Positions 27,938 through 37,463 of a stretch of 64,000 bases of DNA are shown here, piece after piece (position 1 is the first letter of the stretch; the number at the start of each line of letters is the position of its first letter). The DNA is taken from the NCBI RefSeq assembly GCF_041435055.1, contig NZ_CP108002.1:8122001-8186000 (forward strand), in the 5' to 3' direction. The translations under genes were made by a program, and so were the position numbers. Origin of the DNA: Streptomyces sp. NBC_00341 (GTDB lineage: Bacteria; Actinomycetota; Actinomycetes; Streptomycetales; Streptomycetaceae). The notes beneath the pieces were generated by a model that worked only from the letters and a program-made list of their open reading frames with translations, searched no databases and was not told the origin of the DNA.

Positions 27938-28687
27938 TCACAGTCTCGTGAGCCCGCCATCGGCCATGATCGTCTGCCCGGTGACGAAGTACGAGTCCTC
28001 GCCGGTGAGGAACGCGATGGTCCCGACCACATCCTCGGGCTCGCCGACCCTTTTGATGGCCTGCAGCTGCGAGATGTGCTGCTGAGCCGCGTCGGGGACC
28101 GCGGAGACGATTCCCGGTGTTCGGGACATGGTCGGGCCAACGGCGTTCACGGTGATACCGAAGGCGGCTACGTCATTAGCCAGTCCCCGGGTGAAGCCGA
28201 TCGCACCCATCTTGCTCGCCATGTAGTGGGATACCCCGGGGCTGGCGAGGCCGATCGAGTTCGAGGTGAGGTTGACGATGCGACCCCAGCCGCCCTCCTT
28301 CATCAGCGGAAGCACGGCCTTCACCATCAGGAACTGCGAGTCGAGATTTACGGCCAGGACACGCCGCCACGTCGCATGGTCGAGCTCGTCGATGTCGTAT
28401 CTGGGATAGATGCCGGCATTGTTCACGAGGATGTCGCAGCGGCCGAGGCGGTCGCGGACTTCCTCGCCCACGTGGAGTGTCTGGTCGAGGTCGGAGACGT
28501 CTGCCTGGATTCCGATGCTCTGGTGGCCCGCTGCTTCGAGCAGCCTGAGGGTCTCGGTGGGTTCGTTCAGGTCGACGGCGACGATGACGGCACCCCGGGC
28601 AGCGAGTTGTCGGCAGATGGCTTGCCCTATTCCGCCGGCGGCCCCCGTCACCACAGCGACGCGGTCTTGACGAGTCGTGAGCATCAT
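27938..28687 (-). CDS. Short-chain dehydrogenase/reductase
   Basis: NAD(P)-dependent oxidoreductase (249 aa) of the classical SDR family. The cofactor motif is VTGAAGGIGQAI (TGxxxGxG), followed by the NNAG motif and the catalytic Ser in NLTSNSIG with YMASK (Y-x3-K). An acidic residue after the second strand (AVDLNEPTE) suggests NAD preference. Start ATG at 28687 (MMLTTRQDR); the tandem ATG at 28684 is equally possible. The stop lies 60 bp from the IS insertion, and the gene is 218 bp downstream of the GH3 glycosidase. Similarity to gluconate/3-oxoacyl reductases does not settle its substrate. Confidence 0.85.
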   Translation of the reverse strand: MMLTTRQDRVAVVTGAAGGIGQAICRQLAARGAVIVAVDLNEPTETLRLLEAAGHQSIGIQADVSDLDQTLHVGEEVRDRLGRCDILVNNAGIYPRYDIDELDHATWRRVLAVNLDSQFLMVKAVLPLMKEGGWGRIVNLTSNSIGLASPGVSHYMASKMGAIGFTRGLANDVAAFGITVNAVGPTMSRTPGIVSAVPDAAQQHISQLQAIKRVGEPEDVVGTIAFLTGEDSYFVTGQTIMADGGLTRL

Positions 28688-28905
28688 GTCCTCCAAAGGG
28701 TTGCGTTTGTCGTGTGCTCCGGTCGGCGTGCCGACCCTCTCCGGAGCCGTGCACCGGCGTGAGCTGGTCCGAGTCGTCCCTGCGGATCGGTCACCGTCCG
28801 GCGGTGGGGGCGTGCGGGTCCGGGACCCCGGAGCCGTCGGCATGGTGGCTCCGAGGCCCTGTCCCGCCGGCCGTCGGGCTCCGCGGGCGTTCTTGTGGGC
28901 AGGCG

Positions 28906-30681
28906 TCAGAGGGTGAGGCCGTGGCCTGCGGGGAAGACCGGGTCTTCGGTGTCGTTGGGGACGTCCTCGCGGGACGCTGCAACGGCGGCCATGGAGCGCG
29001 GGAGCTCGAAGGGGAGGCGGCCCTGGGCGGTGGCGTGGCCGAAGACGACGTCGAGGACGGCTGTGTCGGACGCTCCGAAGTCTGCGAGGAGGGCGGCGGC
29101 GTGGTCGGCGATCTCGGGGAATACGGCCGCGCGTTCCAGGTTGACACAGGCGATCGTGGGGACGGTCTTCATCAGGTCGAGCATCGCGGCAAGTTCGGCC
29201 GGGGGGAAGGAGAGGTCGCCGGAGTGGAAGAAGGACTCGAACTTGTTCGCGCGTTCCTCGTAGGGGGTGGAGAGCCGGACGACGGCGATGTCGGCCTGGG
29301 CGGGGTCGCTGACGACCTGGCCGTAGGCGGCGGCTGCTTCCGGGCGCACTCCCTGGAGGTACAGCTTGGGGGCGCCGGTGAGCGGGAGCAGCGTGTCGCG
29401 GTTGGTCAGCACAGTGATTGCACGGCGCTGAGCGTCCTCACCCGCGGCGGTGAACTCGGGGTTGCCGACGATGCGGGAAGCGGCATCTATGTCGACGTAC
29501 GGGTTGTCGAAGAGTCCGAGGACGAACTTCTCCCGCAGCAGCCGGCCCACCGAGGCGTCGATGCGTGTTTCGGTGATCCGGCCGGAGCGGACGAGTTCAA
29601 CGATCAGTTCCGGGCACTGCTCACCGCCGAACTGGTCGGCACCCGCGTCCAGGGACTTCGCGGCCCGTTCGGCGGGGCTGAGGTGTTCGACGCCCCAGGC
29701 GCGGGCGACGTGCGTCTCGCCGAGGATCTTGGCGTCGGTGAGCAGGCCCCAGTCGGTGCAGACGATGCCGGTGAAGCCGAGCTCGTCGCGCAGCAGTCCG
29801 GTGAGGACGTCCTTGTTGAAGCCGAAGCCCACCTCTTCCCAGTCGGTGCCGATGGGCTGGCCGTAGTAGGGCATCATCTGCGAGGCCCCGGCAGCGATGG
29901 CGGCCTTGAACGGGGCGAGGTGGTGGTCGCGCATGCCGCCCGGGTAGATCTGTTCCTTGCCGTGGGGGAAGTGCGGGTCCTCGCCGTCCTTCTGCGGGCC
30001 GCCGCCGGGGAAGTGCTTGACCATGGTGGCCACCGACTGGGATCCGAGGGTGTCGCCCTGGAGGCCGCGAATGTAGGCGGCGGCGAGTTCTCCGGTGAGG
30101 CGGGCGTCGTTGCCGAAGGTGCCGCTCTGCCGTGACCATCGTGGGTCGGTGGCGAGGTCGATCTGGGGGTGCAGCGCGACGCGGAAGCCGACGGCCAGGT
30201 ATTCGCGGCGGACGGTGTCGGCGAAGCGGTGGACGAGTTCGGCGTCCCCGATCGCGCCGAGGCCTATGGGCTCGGGCCACTGGGAGAACGCGCCGGCGTT
30301 CAGCGCGGCACCGGGGTTGTCGGTGAAGGCGTTGCGGGGGTCGGTGGAGAGCGTGACCGGGATGCCGAGGCGGGTGGCGGCGGCGCGTTCCTGAAGGGCG
30401 TTCTGCCACAGGGCCATCTCGCGGGCGCCGTAGCTGCCGAGCAGGTTGAAATGGGTGAGGCCCTTGGTCTCCAACAGGTCTGTGGTGCTCATGGGGACCA
30501 TGGCGGGATCCCCGGTCTCGATGAGAGTGCCGTCGGGGTTCATGGTCAGCATGGTGTGGAAGAGCTGGCCGGCCTTCTCCTCCAGCGTCATGCGGGCGAG
30601 CAGGTCCTCGGTGCGCTCGTCGGGGGTGAGGGCGGGGTTCTGGTAGGGGTGGCCCTCGTTGCGGGGTGCACGGGTGTTCAT
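28906..30681 (-). CDS. Glycoside hydrolase family 3 protein (beta-glucosidase/xylosidase type)
   Basis: Cytoplasmic glycosidase (591 aa, no signal peptide) releasing terminal sugars from short oligosaccharides. The N-terminal GH3 barrel shows VALHPQIDLATDPRWSR, the sugar-binding KHFPGGGPQKDGED and the nucleophile motif GFTGIVCTDWG (Asp in CTDW). The C-terminal domain is short, ending in ATAQGRLPFELPRS. It is encoded 51 bases behind the MFS transporter, with a TetR gene divergent: a take-up-and-hydrolyse sugar module. Confidence 0.9.
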   Translation of the reverse strand: MNTRAPRNEGHPYQNPALTPDERTEDLLARMTLEEKAGQLFHTMLTMNPDGTLIETGDPAMVPMSTTDLLETKGLTHFNLLGSYGAREMALWQNALQERAAATRLGIPVTLSTDPRNAFTDNPGAALNAGAFSQWPEPIGLGAIGDAELVHRFADTVRREYLAVGFRVALHPQIDLATDPRWSRQSGTFGNDARLTGELAAAYIRGLQGDTLGSQSVATMVKHFPGGGPQKDGEDPHFPHGKEQIYPGGMRDHHLAPFKAAIAAGASQMMPYYGQPIGTDWEEVGFGFNKDVLTGLLRDELGFTGIVCTDWGLLTDAKILGETHVARAWGVEHLSPAERAAKSLDAGADQFGGEQCPELIVELVRSGRITETRIDASVGRLLREKFVLGLFDNPYVDIDAASRIVGNPEFTAAGEDAQRRAITVLTNRDTLLPLTGAPKLYLQGVRPEAAAAYGQVVSDPAQADIAVVRLSTPYEERANKFESFFHSGDLSFPPAELAAMLDLMKTVPTIACVNLERAAVFPEIADHAAALLADFGASDTAVLDVVFGHATAQGRLPFELPRSMAAVAASREDVPNDTEDPVFPAGHGLTL

Positions 30682-30732
30682 GGTGGTGCTCCTGTGATGC
30701 GGGGTGGGCCCGTCGGCCCGTCGGTAAGAGGT

Positions 30733-32091
30733 TCAGCGGACGGCGCGGACGAACTGGATCGCGGTGGCACCCAGTGCGGCGCATATCCCGCCGAGGAGGA
30801 AGAGCGCGGTGTAGTTCTCGTTTCCGCCGCCGATCGCGAGGACGGCAGGGGCGACGATGGGGACGAGGGACTGGGGGAGGGCGTTGGCGACGTTCAGGAC
30901 GCCCATGTCCTTGGCGGAGGTCGCCGGATCGGGCAGGACCGCGGCGGCGAGGGCGAGGTCGACGGCCATGTAGAGGCCCTGGCCGATACCGAAGAAGAAC
31001 AGGGCGATCAGGAACAGGGCGTAGCTGTGGGCGACGGCGAGCAGGAGCAGGCCGACGCCGATGAGTATGGCCGCGCCGAGCACGAACGGTTTGCGGCGCC
31101 CGACGCGGTCGGAGAGGAAGCCGCCGGCCACGGACCCGGCGACACTCATCAGGACCATGATGATGGTGCCGAGGAACATCTTGCCGGTGACCTCGTCCTC
31201 GCTGTACCCGAGGCGGTCCTCGAGGAAGTACACCTGGTAGGTCGTGACCGCCGAAATGCCGGCGAAGACCAGGAAGCGGCTGACGAAGTTCCAGCTGAAG
31301 TCGGGGTGCTTGCGCGGGTTCACCCAGAAGCTCAGCCCGAATTCCCTGAGCCCGTAGGGAGGAAAGCTCCCCTTCGCGGCGGGCCGGTCCGTCATCACTG
31401 TGCAGAGGTAGCAGACGGCGGCCAGGCCGAGCGCGGCAGGGATGAGGAAGGCGAGGGCGAGGGTGTCCTGGAAGACGTTGGCCAGCAATGAACCGAGGAT
31501 CATCGCCAGGGCGCTGCTCATGCCGACGAATCCGGAGACCCGGGCGCGCTGCTCCTCCGGGATCAGGTCGGGGATGGTCGAGGTCACTGCGGCCAGGGCC
31601 GCGTTGCAGCCGAGCTGAGCCAGGGCCCAGCCCAGCGTGAGCAGCGAGACGGTGTCGCCGAAGGCGATGACCGCCAGGCCGGCGAAGCCGACGCTCATGC
31701 CGCCCAGCAGCCACGGCCGGCGGCGGCCGAAGCGGCTGGTGGTGCGGTCGGAGAGGGCGCCGAAGAGCGGGTTGGCGACCAGCGCGAGGACGGCGCCGAC
31801 GGCCATGACGGTGCCGAGCTTCGCACCGCGCTGCCCCTTGGGAACGATCTCGTCGACCCGCAGGGCGAGCGTGACGACCACCGGCGTGAGGATGGCCAGG
31901 AAGATGCCCATCTGTGCCAGCACGATGCCGACGACGAGGCGGGCCGGGGCCTGCGGCGGCACAGGGACGGCGGAGGGCGAAACGTCCGACTGCCCAGTCG
32001 GTAGGGGGTGGGCGGCGAGCGGCGTCGCGGCGCCTGTCGGGTTCCCACCCGCTGGGGTGGCCATTGCCGGGGGACGGCTATCGAAGGCCAT
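30733..32091 (-). CDS. MFS transporter, probable sugar importer
   Basis: 452-residue membrane carrier with 12 predicted helices after a ~45-residue Ala/Pro-rich cytoplasmic N-terminus. The MFS loop motif between helices 2 and 3 is GALSDRTTSRFGRRRPWLLGG; the equivalent in the second half is GGFLSDRVGRRKPFVLG. It resembles the glycoside/oligosaccharide symporter-like MFS group. Co-transcribed with the GH3 glycosidase, which points to oligosaccharide uptake; substrate unknown. The start at 32091 is supported by the divergent promoter region to the TetR gene. Confidence 0.85.
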   Translation of the reverse strand: MAFDSRPPAMATPAGGNPTGAATPLAAHPLPTGQSDVSPSAVPVPPQAPARLVVGIVLAQMGIFLAILTPVVVTLALRVDEIVPKGQRGAKLGTVMAVGAVLALVANPLFGALSDRTTSRFGRRRPWLLGGMSVGFAGLAVIAFGDTVSLLTLGWALAQLGCNAALAAVTSTIPDLIPEEQRARVSGFVGMSSALAMILGSLLANVFQDTLALAFLIPAALGLAAVCYLCTVMTDRPAAKGSFPPYGLREFGLSFWVNPRKHPDFSWNFVSRFLVFAGISAVTTYQVYFLEDRLGYSEDEVTGKMFLGTIIMVLMSVAGSVAGGFLSDRVGRRKPFVLGAAILIGVGLLLLAVAHSYALFLIALFFFGIGQGLYMAVDLALAAAVLPDPATSAKDMGVLNVANALPQSLVPIVAPAVLAIGGGNENYTALFLLGGICAALGATAIQFVRAVR

Positions 32092-32255
32092 GAGGGCTCC
32101 TTGCGGCTCTCGACCGGCTTCGTCGCCGGTCCACGTCGCTAGACTAAGTGAAAACCGAGTGGGTGCTAGGTATTAAAGCCATGGCGTGGGTCACACCCGA
32201 ATCGGGCATGGAGGCCGATATCGATCCGCGTTCTTCGGGCCCGTAGGCTGGGCGT

Positions 32256-32906
32256 ATGCCTCCCCGAAAGCCTCGTGGCAGCTATGCCGTGGGCGATGAA
32301 CGCCGCCAGCGCATCCTGGACACCGCTGTCGAGCACTTCGCCCGCAACGGCTACCACGCCAGCTCGCTCGCCCGGATCGCTCACGACGTCGGCATCACCC
32401 AGGGCGGCCTGCTGCACCACTTCCGCAGCAAGGAAGACCTACTGCTCTCCGTTCTCGGCGAGAGCGAGGAACGCGACCGCGCGTGGGTCTTCAGCGACGA
32501 CGGCCTGACGGATACTCGGCAGGTGACGGCTGCTCAACACGTGACTGCCGCGATAAAACTGGTCTCTCTCAATACCACCCGTCCCGGCCTCGTGCGCATG
32601 TTCACCGTGCTGTCCGCGGAGGCCGCCGAGCCGGGACACCCCGCCCATGCCTTCTTCACGCAGCGCTACGACCGGCTGGTGGGCAACATCTCCGGCGCAT
32701 TCCGGCGCAGTATCGACAGTGGTGAGATCCGTCCGGACGTCGACCCCGTAGCCGTGGCCGAGGAGATCATCGCCGTCATGGACGGACTACAGATCCAGTG
32801 GTCTCTCAACCCCGCCCGGTTCGACATGGTCGGCCGTCTGCATGCCTACTACGACCGCCTCTTGCGCACGATCACCACTCAGGGGACGGGAATCCTTCCA
32901 GCCTGA
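32256..32906 (+). CDS. TetR-family transcriptional regulator
   Basis: 216-residue regulator with the N-terminal HTH RQRILDTAVEHFARNGYHAS followed by LARIAHDVGITQGGLLHHFRSKEDLL (about residues 12-60), and a helical ligand-binding domain. It is divergent from the MFS-GH3 operon with 164 bp between starts, so it most likely represses that operon. The shared region contains GACCGGC-N6-GCCGGTC (32112-32131), a weak operator candidate. Confidence 0.88.
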   Translation: MPPRKPRGSYAVGDERRQRILDTAVEHFARNGYHASSLARIAHDVGITQGGLLHHFRSKEDLLLSVLGESEERDRAWVFSDDGLTDTRQVTAAQHVTAAIKLVSLNTTRPGLVRMFTVLSAEAAEPGHPAHAFFTQRYDRLVGNISGAFRRSIDSGEIRPDVDPVAVAEEIIAVMDGLQIQWSLNPARFDMVGRLHAYYDRLLRTITTQGTGILPA

Positions 32907-32918
32907 GTCGGCCCGCTC

Positions 32919-32964
32919 ACGCATGAGGCTCCGCGCTCGGTAACGAGCGCGGAGACTCATGCGT
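32919..32964. terminator. Long hairpin terminator after the TetR gene
   Basis: A 21-bp stem with a single mismatch and a GTAA loop (32940-32943), starting 13 bases after the TetR stop codon. Confidence 0.85.
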
Positions 32965-33555
32965 GCTTCACGGGGGAGCCTTTTCCGGTCTTCACCCTGA
33001 GCGGGTGCCTCAGTTGGCTGCATCGAGGGGCACATGCTTCGCTCTGCCGACTGCCATCCGGGATTGCGGCGCCGATGAGTGCGGCACATCGACGCGGCTG
33101 GTCCAGATGGCAGTCGCAAGCGATGCTGAGGCAACGGACGACCGCGACCTGGGTTCCGTCGCCTGCTCGGATGACCCGGGGGGACGCGACGGCCCGGCGG
33201 GAGTGTCACGCCGGAGCGCCTGCGCGTATGCGCACAGCCAACGCGCTTCCGCCCAGGTCTCGCACAAGCGCGGGCTCTGCTTACTGAAGACGTGCGCCTA
33301 CCGCGTAGGGCTCATCCCGTCAGAGGATGAGGTCGAGATGAGCTTCCTGCCTTGCCCACCCGAGCTCGCCCCCGACGAGCTGGTCGACTTGGATCTCAAA
33401 GGCGGCCCGCCCCGTACACCGAGTGAGGGACCAGGCCGAACGTGCCACCGCAATCCCAAGCTTTTCAGTTTCTCCTGGCCCGGTCCGGAGCTGAATCGCA
33501 CCTTGGGGGAGCTGGTGCTACACCTCTTCTACGGTGGTTCGGAAGCGTGGCAGCG
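32965..33555. other. 590-bp gap without a supported gene
   Basis: Between the TetR terminator and the FAH gene. A plus-strand reading frame begins with good-looking codons near 33338 (MSFLPCPPELAPDELVDLDL) but continues out of character and has no recognisable family; it may be a gene remnant. No RNA gene or repeat seen. Confidence 0.4.
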
Positions 33556-34422
33556 TCAGATGGCCGTGTTGACCGACCGGCAGTGGTTACCGACCACGAC
33601 ATTGCGCAGCACGCCCAGTCCCTCGACCTCGACCTCGACCGTGTCCCCCGGCTGAAGCAGCTGCGGAGGCGTACGGGCGTAGCCGACGCCCGACGGCGTG
33701 CCGGTCGCGAGGAGATCACCCGGGCGCAGGGACAGCGTGTGCGAGATCAGCGACAGCGTTTCCCCGACCCCGTAGATCATCTGACTGGTACTGGCATCCT
33801 GAACCGTCTGGCCGTTGACCCGTGTCCGCAGTCGCCGGCCGTCCTTCAGGTCGCCTACCTCCGCGGCCGGAACCATCGGGCCGATCGGCCCGGATCGGTC
33901 TCCGTTCTTCCCCAACGACCACTGGGTGGTCAGCTTCTGGGCCTTGCGAGCGGTCAGATCGTTGAACGTGGAGTATCCGATGACGGCTTGCACGGCCGCC
34001 TCGGGGGTGGCATCGACGAGAGGTGTTCCGACCCAGGCGACCACTTCGCCCTCCCAGTCGAGTCCCTCCTCGTTCGACGGTACGGGGACCTCGGCTCCAT
34101 CAACGGTCAGAGACTGGGTCCATCGCGCGAAGAGGGTGGGATACGTGGGAAGGTCCTGATCCCGGAAACTGCCCTCCGCGGCGTGCTCCGCGTAGTTGAG
34201 TCCGATGCAAAAGACGCGGGCGTCGGGGAGTACCGGCGGAACCAGTTCGACATCGGCGAGGGCAAGTGTCCGCCCGGTGGGGGGCCGTGAGAGATGCCCC
34301 GTCGGATCGGCCCAGAAATCAGCGAGTGGGGCGATGACGGAGACCTGCTTCTGCTCCTCGATCAACGTGGCGACCTCCACGCCGCAGCTGTCGTGGAGTC
34401 GCTTGATGCCTACTATTCTCAT
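33556..34422 (-). CDS. Fumarylacetoacetate hydrolase family protein
   Basis: Metal-dependent hydrolase or decarboxylase (288 aa) acting on beta-diketo or 2-keto acid intermediates of aromatic catabolism. The C-terminal FAH fold begins at VFCIGLNYAEHAAEG. The metal ligands are in LDWEGEVVAWVG (Glu-x-Glu), followed by GYSTFNDLTAR and the GTPSGVG loop. It is the last gene of the long minus-strand catabolic operon, 117 bp behind the DUF3500 gene. FAH proteins in such clusters usually cleave C-C bonds after ring opening, yet no ring-cleavage dioxygenase is visible here. Confidence 0.85.
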   Translation of the reverse strand: MRIVGIKRLHDSCGVEVATLIEEQKQVSVIAPLADFWADPTGHLSRPPTGRTLALADVELVPPVLPDARVFCIGLNYAEHAAEGSFRDQDLPTYPTLFARWTQSLTVDGAEVPVPSNEEGLDWEGEVVAWVGTPLVDATPEAAVQAVIGYSTFNDLTARKAQKLTTQWSLGKNGDRSGPIGPMVPAAEVGDLKDGRRLRTRVNGQTVQDASTSQMIYGVGETLSLISHTLSLRPGDLLATGTPSGVGYARTPPQLLQPGDTVEVEVEGLGVLRNVVVGNHCRSVNTAI

Positions 34423-34539
34423 CTTCTATCCCTTTCTGCTTCTCAGGTGCGTGTACGCGACCTGGGAGCCGTTTGTTGGCGACCGCCCCGTTGCCGGAAC
34501 CGGTTCGCGTTCCGGACCGGTTGCCGCTGAGCTGTGGGT

Positions 34540-35682
34540 CTATCGGTCGACGCTGTCCTCGGGCGAGCCCGTGTGATCGTGTGCGAGGTGGTGCTGCATG
34601 AGGAGGTCCGCGCCGAAGTCGTTGGAGGGGTCGCGCCAGACGCTGTGCACGTGGTTGGCGTTGTCCTCGGCGTTGTCGAATTCGACGAGGGTCACTGGCC
34701 CCTGAATACGGAAGTAATGCGGCTGGTCGACGGACGTGCCTCCGGCCCAGGCGAAGCGCAGTTCTTCGACGCCGCCGGCGGCCGCGATGCGATCCATCTC
34801 GAAGCCGACCAGGCCGGGGCGGGCGCGCTCGACGAACAGGGCGAGCAGCTCGTCGAAGTGGGTGCGTTGGGCTGTCGAGAGGTCGCCGACGCGGACACCG
34901 CGAGGATGCGCGCGGAAGTAGGCGAGAGCCTTGCGGTCGACATCGGTGATCATCGCGTCGCGACGGCCGACCCCGTGGTACGCGGGGTACTCGACCTCAC
35001 CGATGGTCTCCACGGTGCGGGTGACGAAGTCCGCCGGCGGCTTGGAGTGGATGATCGCTTCTCCCCGCTGCGCGTCGGTAAGACCGTCCAGCAGGACGAA
35101 GCCGGCGTCCTCCTCCTCTCCGAGGATCCGGAACGGGCCGAACCGGGCCGGCTCGGCGCCGAGCAGGAACGGGGTGGCGTTGACCAGGTCGCCGTCAACG
35201 ACCGTGAGGTTGACCGACAGGTGATGCCCGACCAGGCGCCAACCCCAGGTGGTGTCAGGCTGCGGCTGTCCGAAGAAGGTGAGGAAGTAGCCGCGGGCAT
35301 CACGGAACGTCGCCGCGATGTGACCGAACACGGGCAGATTGATCTCGCGCAGCACATGCTCATTGGCCATCACCTGGATCACGCGCGCATACGCCGGAAT
35401 CGACATCGACTCGGCAATGAGCCGGTGCGCCAGAACTTCCTGATGACGGTCGAGCTCTCCCAGAGCGATGCCGTGACGGCCGGACTCGGGAAGGAAGTTC
35501 CAGTGCGTCCGGCCCGGATCCGTTGACGGCAACAGCACCTTCGCCCGCTGCTCCGCGGTCAGTCCGTCGAACAGGCCCATCGCGGCGAAGGTGACCGCGG
35601 TCGCGTCGAAGGAACCACCCGGTCGCGGCCGATGCGCCTCGGGAAGCTCATCGCTGTCGTGTGAATGTCGCGTCCCCGCCAT
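34540..35682 (-). CDS. DUF3500 family protein
   Basis: 380-residue soluble protein matching the DUF3500 family as I know it: LFDGLTAEQRAKVLLP, WNFLPESGRHGIALGEL, GWRLVGHHLSVNLTVVDGDLVNATPFLLGAEPA, and a C-terminal FAWAGGTSVDQPHYFRIQGPVTLVEFDNAEDNANHVHSVWRDP region rich in His and acidic residues that may bind metal. No enzymatic function is established for the family. Its place inside a catabolic operon, between the MhpA-like hydroxylase and the FAH protein, suggests it acts on an intermediate. Confidence 0.8.
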   Translation of the reverse strand: MAGTRHSHDSDELPEAHRPRPGGSFDATAVTFAAMGLFDGLTAEQRAKVLLPSTDPGRTHWNFLPESGRHGIALGELDRHQEVLAHRLIAESMSIPAYARVIQVMANEHVLREINLPVFGHIAATFRDARGYFLTFFGQPQPDTTWGWRLVGHHLSVNLTVVDGDLVNATPFLLGAEPARFGPFRILGEEEDAGFVLLDGLTDAQRGEAIIHSKPPADFVTRTVETIGEVEYPAYHGVGRRDAMITDVDRKALAYFRAHPRGVRVGDLSTAQRTHFDELLALFVERARPGLVGFEMDRIAAAGGVEELRFAWAGGTSVDQPHYFRIQGPVTLVEFDNAEDNANHVHSVWRDPSNDFGADLLMQHHLAHDHTGSPEDSVDR

Positions 35683-35804
35683 GTCGTCATGCCCTTCTTC
35701 GTCGGTTGATCAGGATCTGTTGCGCTGCCGGCCGTCAACCCGCTGCGGTGGGGTCGGGTACGGCACCGGCCGAGGCAGAGCCGGATGGCCGGTGCCTTAC
35801 GAAC

Positions 35805-37463
35805 TCACTGGTTCCCGACCTCATGACGGGGTGCGGGAGCGTGACGCCGACGGTGCCGGCCGGCATCGGGCTGAAGCGTGCGGCGCAGTTGAGAGACGAA
35901 ATCGGGGATGCTCGCGTGCTCGCCGGCCGCGAACACGTAGAAGTCCGGCCGCGCGAGGAGCGCTTGGCACTCGTGCTCGTCGAACCACCGCGCGTAGACG
36001 CCGTCGAGATCCTCGACGGACCCCCGCCCCGACACGTCGGCGACCACGCCACCGATCTGCCGGAACCAGGACATGTCCGCCCCGCCCAGGCACTCGGTGG
36101 GATTCCCGGCACGGCTTATCAGCTGCCAGCCCTGGCCCACCACATCGTCGAAGAGCCCCTCCCGGCGCCCGGACCGGACCCGTCCCTGCGGTGCCAGCCG
36201 GCCCTCGGACCCGGTGCTCGTCATCGTCAACGACGGCTCGCCCAGGCGAGGGTGCGGAGGCTGCCGGGTATCGGCCAGTGGATCGCGCGACCGCTTCCTC
36301 ATTTCGGCGTCGCGGGCAGCCGCCTTGACGGGGTCGAGCTCGCAGATGACACGTCCGGCGGCCACTGCCTCGTCGATGATCTCCCGGACATGGCCACTTC
36401 GTTCCGGACCGTACGTGTCGAGCACGGCGGGAGTCGCCAGGCCCTGGTGCGCCATCGCCAGGCGCCAGCTGAGGGCGCGCGCGTCACGCAGACCCGCGCA
36501 CAGTCCCTGGCCGAGGAACGGCGGCATGAGGTGTGCCGCATCACCGGCGAGAAACACATTTCCCTTTTGCCAGGTACGCGCCCAACGCCCATGGAACGTG
36601 TAGACGGCGTGGCGTTCCAAGTGGGCCGTATCCGGGGTCACGCCCCAGGGCTCCATGAGCCGCCAGGCCGTGTCGGCCCGGTTCAGTGCGTCGACGGCCA
36701 TGTCCGCGCGGCGCATGAACTCGAAACGCCGCCGTCCAGGGCCGCTGTTGACCGCGGTGGCGGGTTGCGCCGGGTCGCAGTACTGGGTGACGAAGGCGCT
36801 CCAGTTCTCCTCGACCTTCGGCCGGTAGTCCACCACCAGCCAATCGGCCTGGAATCCCGAATCTCCGACCTCGATGCCGAGCTGTGTGCGGACGGCGCTG
36901 TTGGCACCGTCTGCGCCGATGAGCCATCGCGCCCGAAGGTGCTCGATCTCGTCCGGCTGCTCCGTGCGGGACACCCGGACCGATACGCCCTCGTGTCCGT
37001 GTTCGTCTGCCAGGGACAGGAAGGTCCAGCCACGGTGAACGGTCACCCCCGGCGTCGAGGCGGCCAGGTTCTCCAGGGCTGCCTCAAGGTCGGGCTGGTA
37101 GAAGCCGTTGGTGTTCGCCCAGCCCGACTCGGCGGGTCTGTTCCAGTCGATGGCCTGGAGGAGCTCGCCCTCGCCGTTGCGGAACTCGTACCCGCCGCGC
37201 TCGCCCCGGGAGGGTTCGAAGAGGTCTGCGTGGTCCTGCATGAGCCCTGCGGCCTGGAGGATTCTGAGGGCTTCGTGATCGATGGTGCACGCTCGGGGCA
37301 GCGGATACCGCGTGGCCCAGCGCTCCACGACGGACACCCGCAGACCGGCCTGGCCGAGCAGGACGGCGGTCAGCAGACCGACGGGCCCGCCACCGATGAT
37401 GACGCAGTCCACCGCCCGCCGAAGGAGCGGCGCCGGTTCGGAGTTCTTCGATGAGGCGGTCAT
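35805..37463 (-). CDS. FAD-dependent aromatic hydroxylase (MhpA-like)
   Basis: Class A flavoprotein monooxygenase (552 aa) that hydroxylates a phenolic ring using NAD(P)H and O2. The FAD dinucleotide motif DCVIIGGGPVGLLTAVLLG is near residue 15; the DG motif lies in LIGADGANSAVR; the ribityl-binding GD motif is LAGDAAHLMPPFLGQG. A C-terminal thioredoxin-like domain starts around residue 420, with RPDFYVFAAGEH near the end, as in MhpA/PheA relatives. It overlaps the upstream MDR gene by ATGA. Similarity is to 3-(3-hydroxyphenyl)propionate hydroxylases, but the substrate here is not determined. Confidence 0.85.
   Translation of the reverse strand: MTASSKNSEPAPLLRRAVDCVIIGGGPVGLLTAVLLGQAGLRVSVVERWATRYPLPRACTIDHEALRILQAAGLMQDHADLFEPSRGERGGYEFRNGEGELLQAIDWNRPAESGWANTNGFYQPDLEAALENLAASTPGVTVHRGWTFLSLADEHGHEGVSVRVSRTEQPDEIEHLRARWLIGADGANSAVRTQLGIEVGDSGFQADWLVVDYRPKVEENWSAFVTQYCDPAQPATAVNSGPGRRRFEFMRRADMAVDALNRADTAWRLMEPWGVTPDTAHLERHAVYTFHGRWARTWQKGNVFLAGDAAHLMPPFLGQGLCAGLRDARALSWRLAMAHQGLATPAVLDTYGPERSGHVREIIDEAVAAGRVICELDPVKAAARDAEMRKRSRDPLADTRQPPHPRLGEPSLTMTSTGSEGRLAPQGRVRSGRREGLFDDVVGQGWQLISRAGNPTECLGGADMSWFRQIGGVVADVSGRGSVEDLDGVYARWFDEHECQALLARPDFYVFAAGEHASIPDFVSQLRRTLQPDAGRHRRRHAPAPRHEVGNQ

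Noticed and set aside
32963..33655. Open plus-strand frame of about 230 codons between TetR and FAH genes
   Set aside because: Begins inside the terminator, overlaps the real FAH gene on the other strand, and has no recognisable domain; only a short central stretch looks codon-biased.
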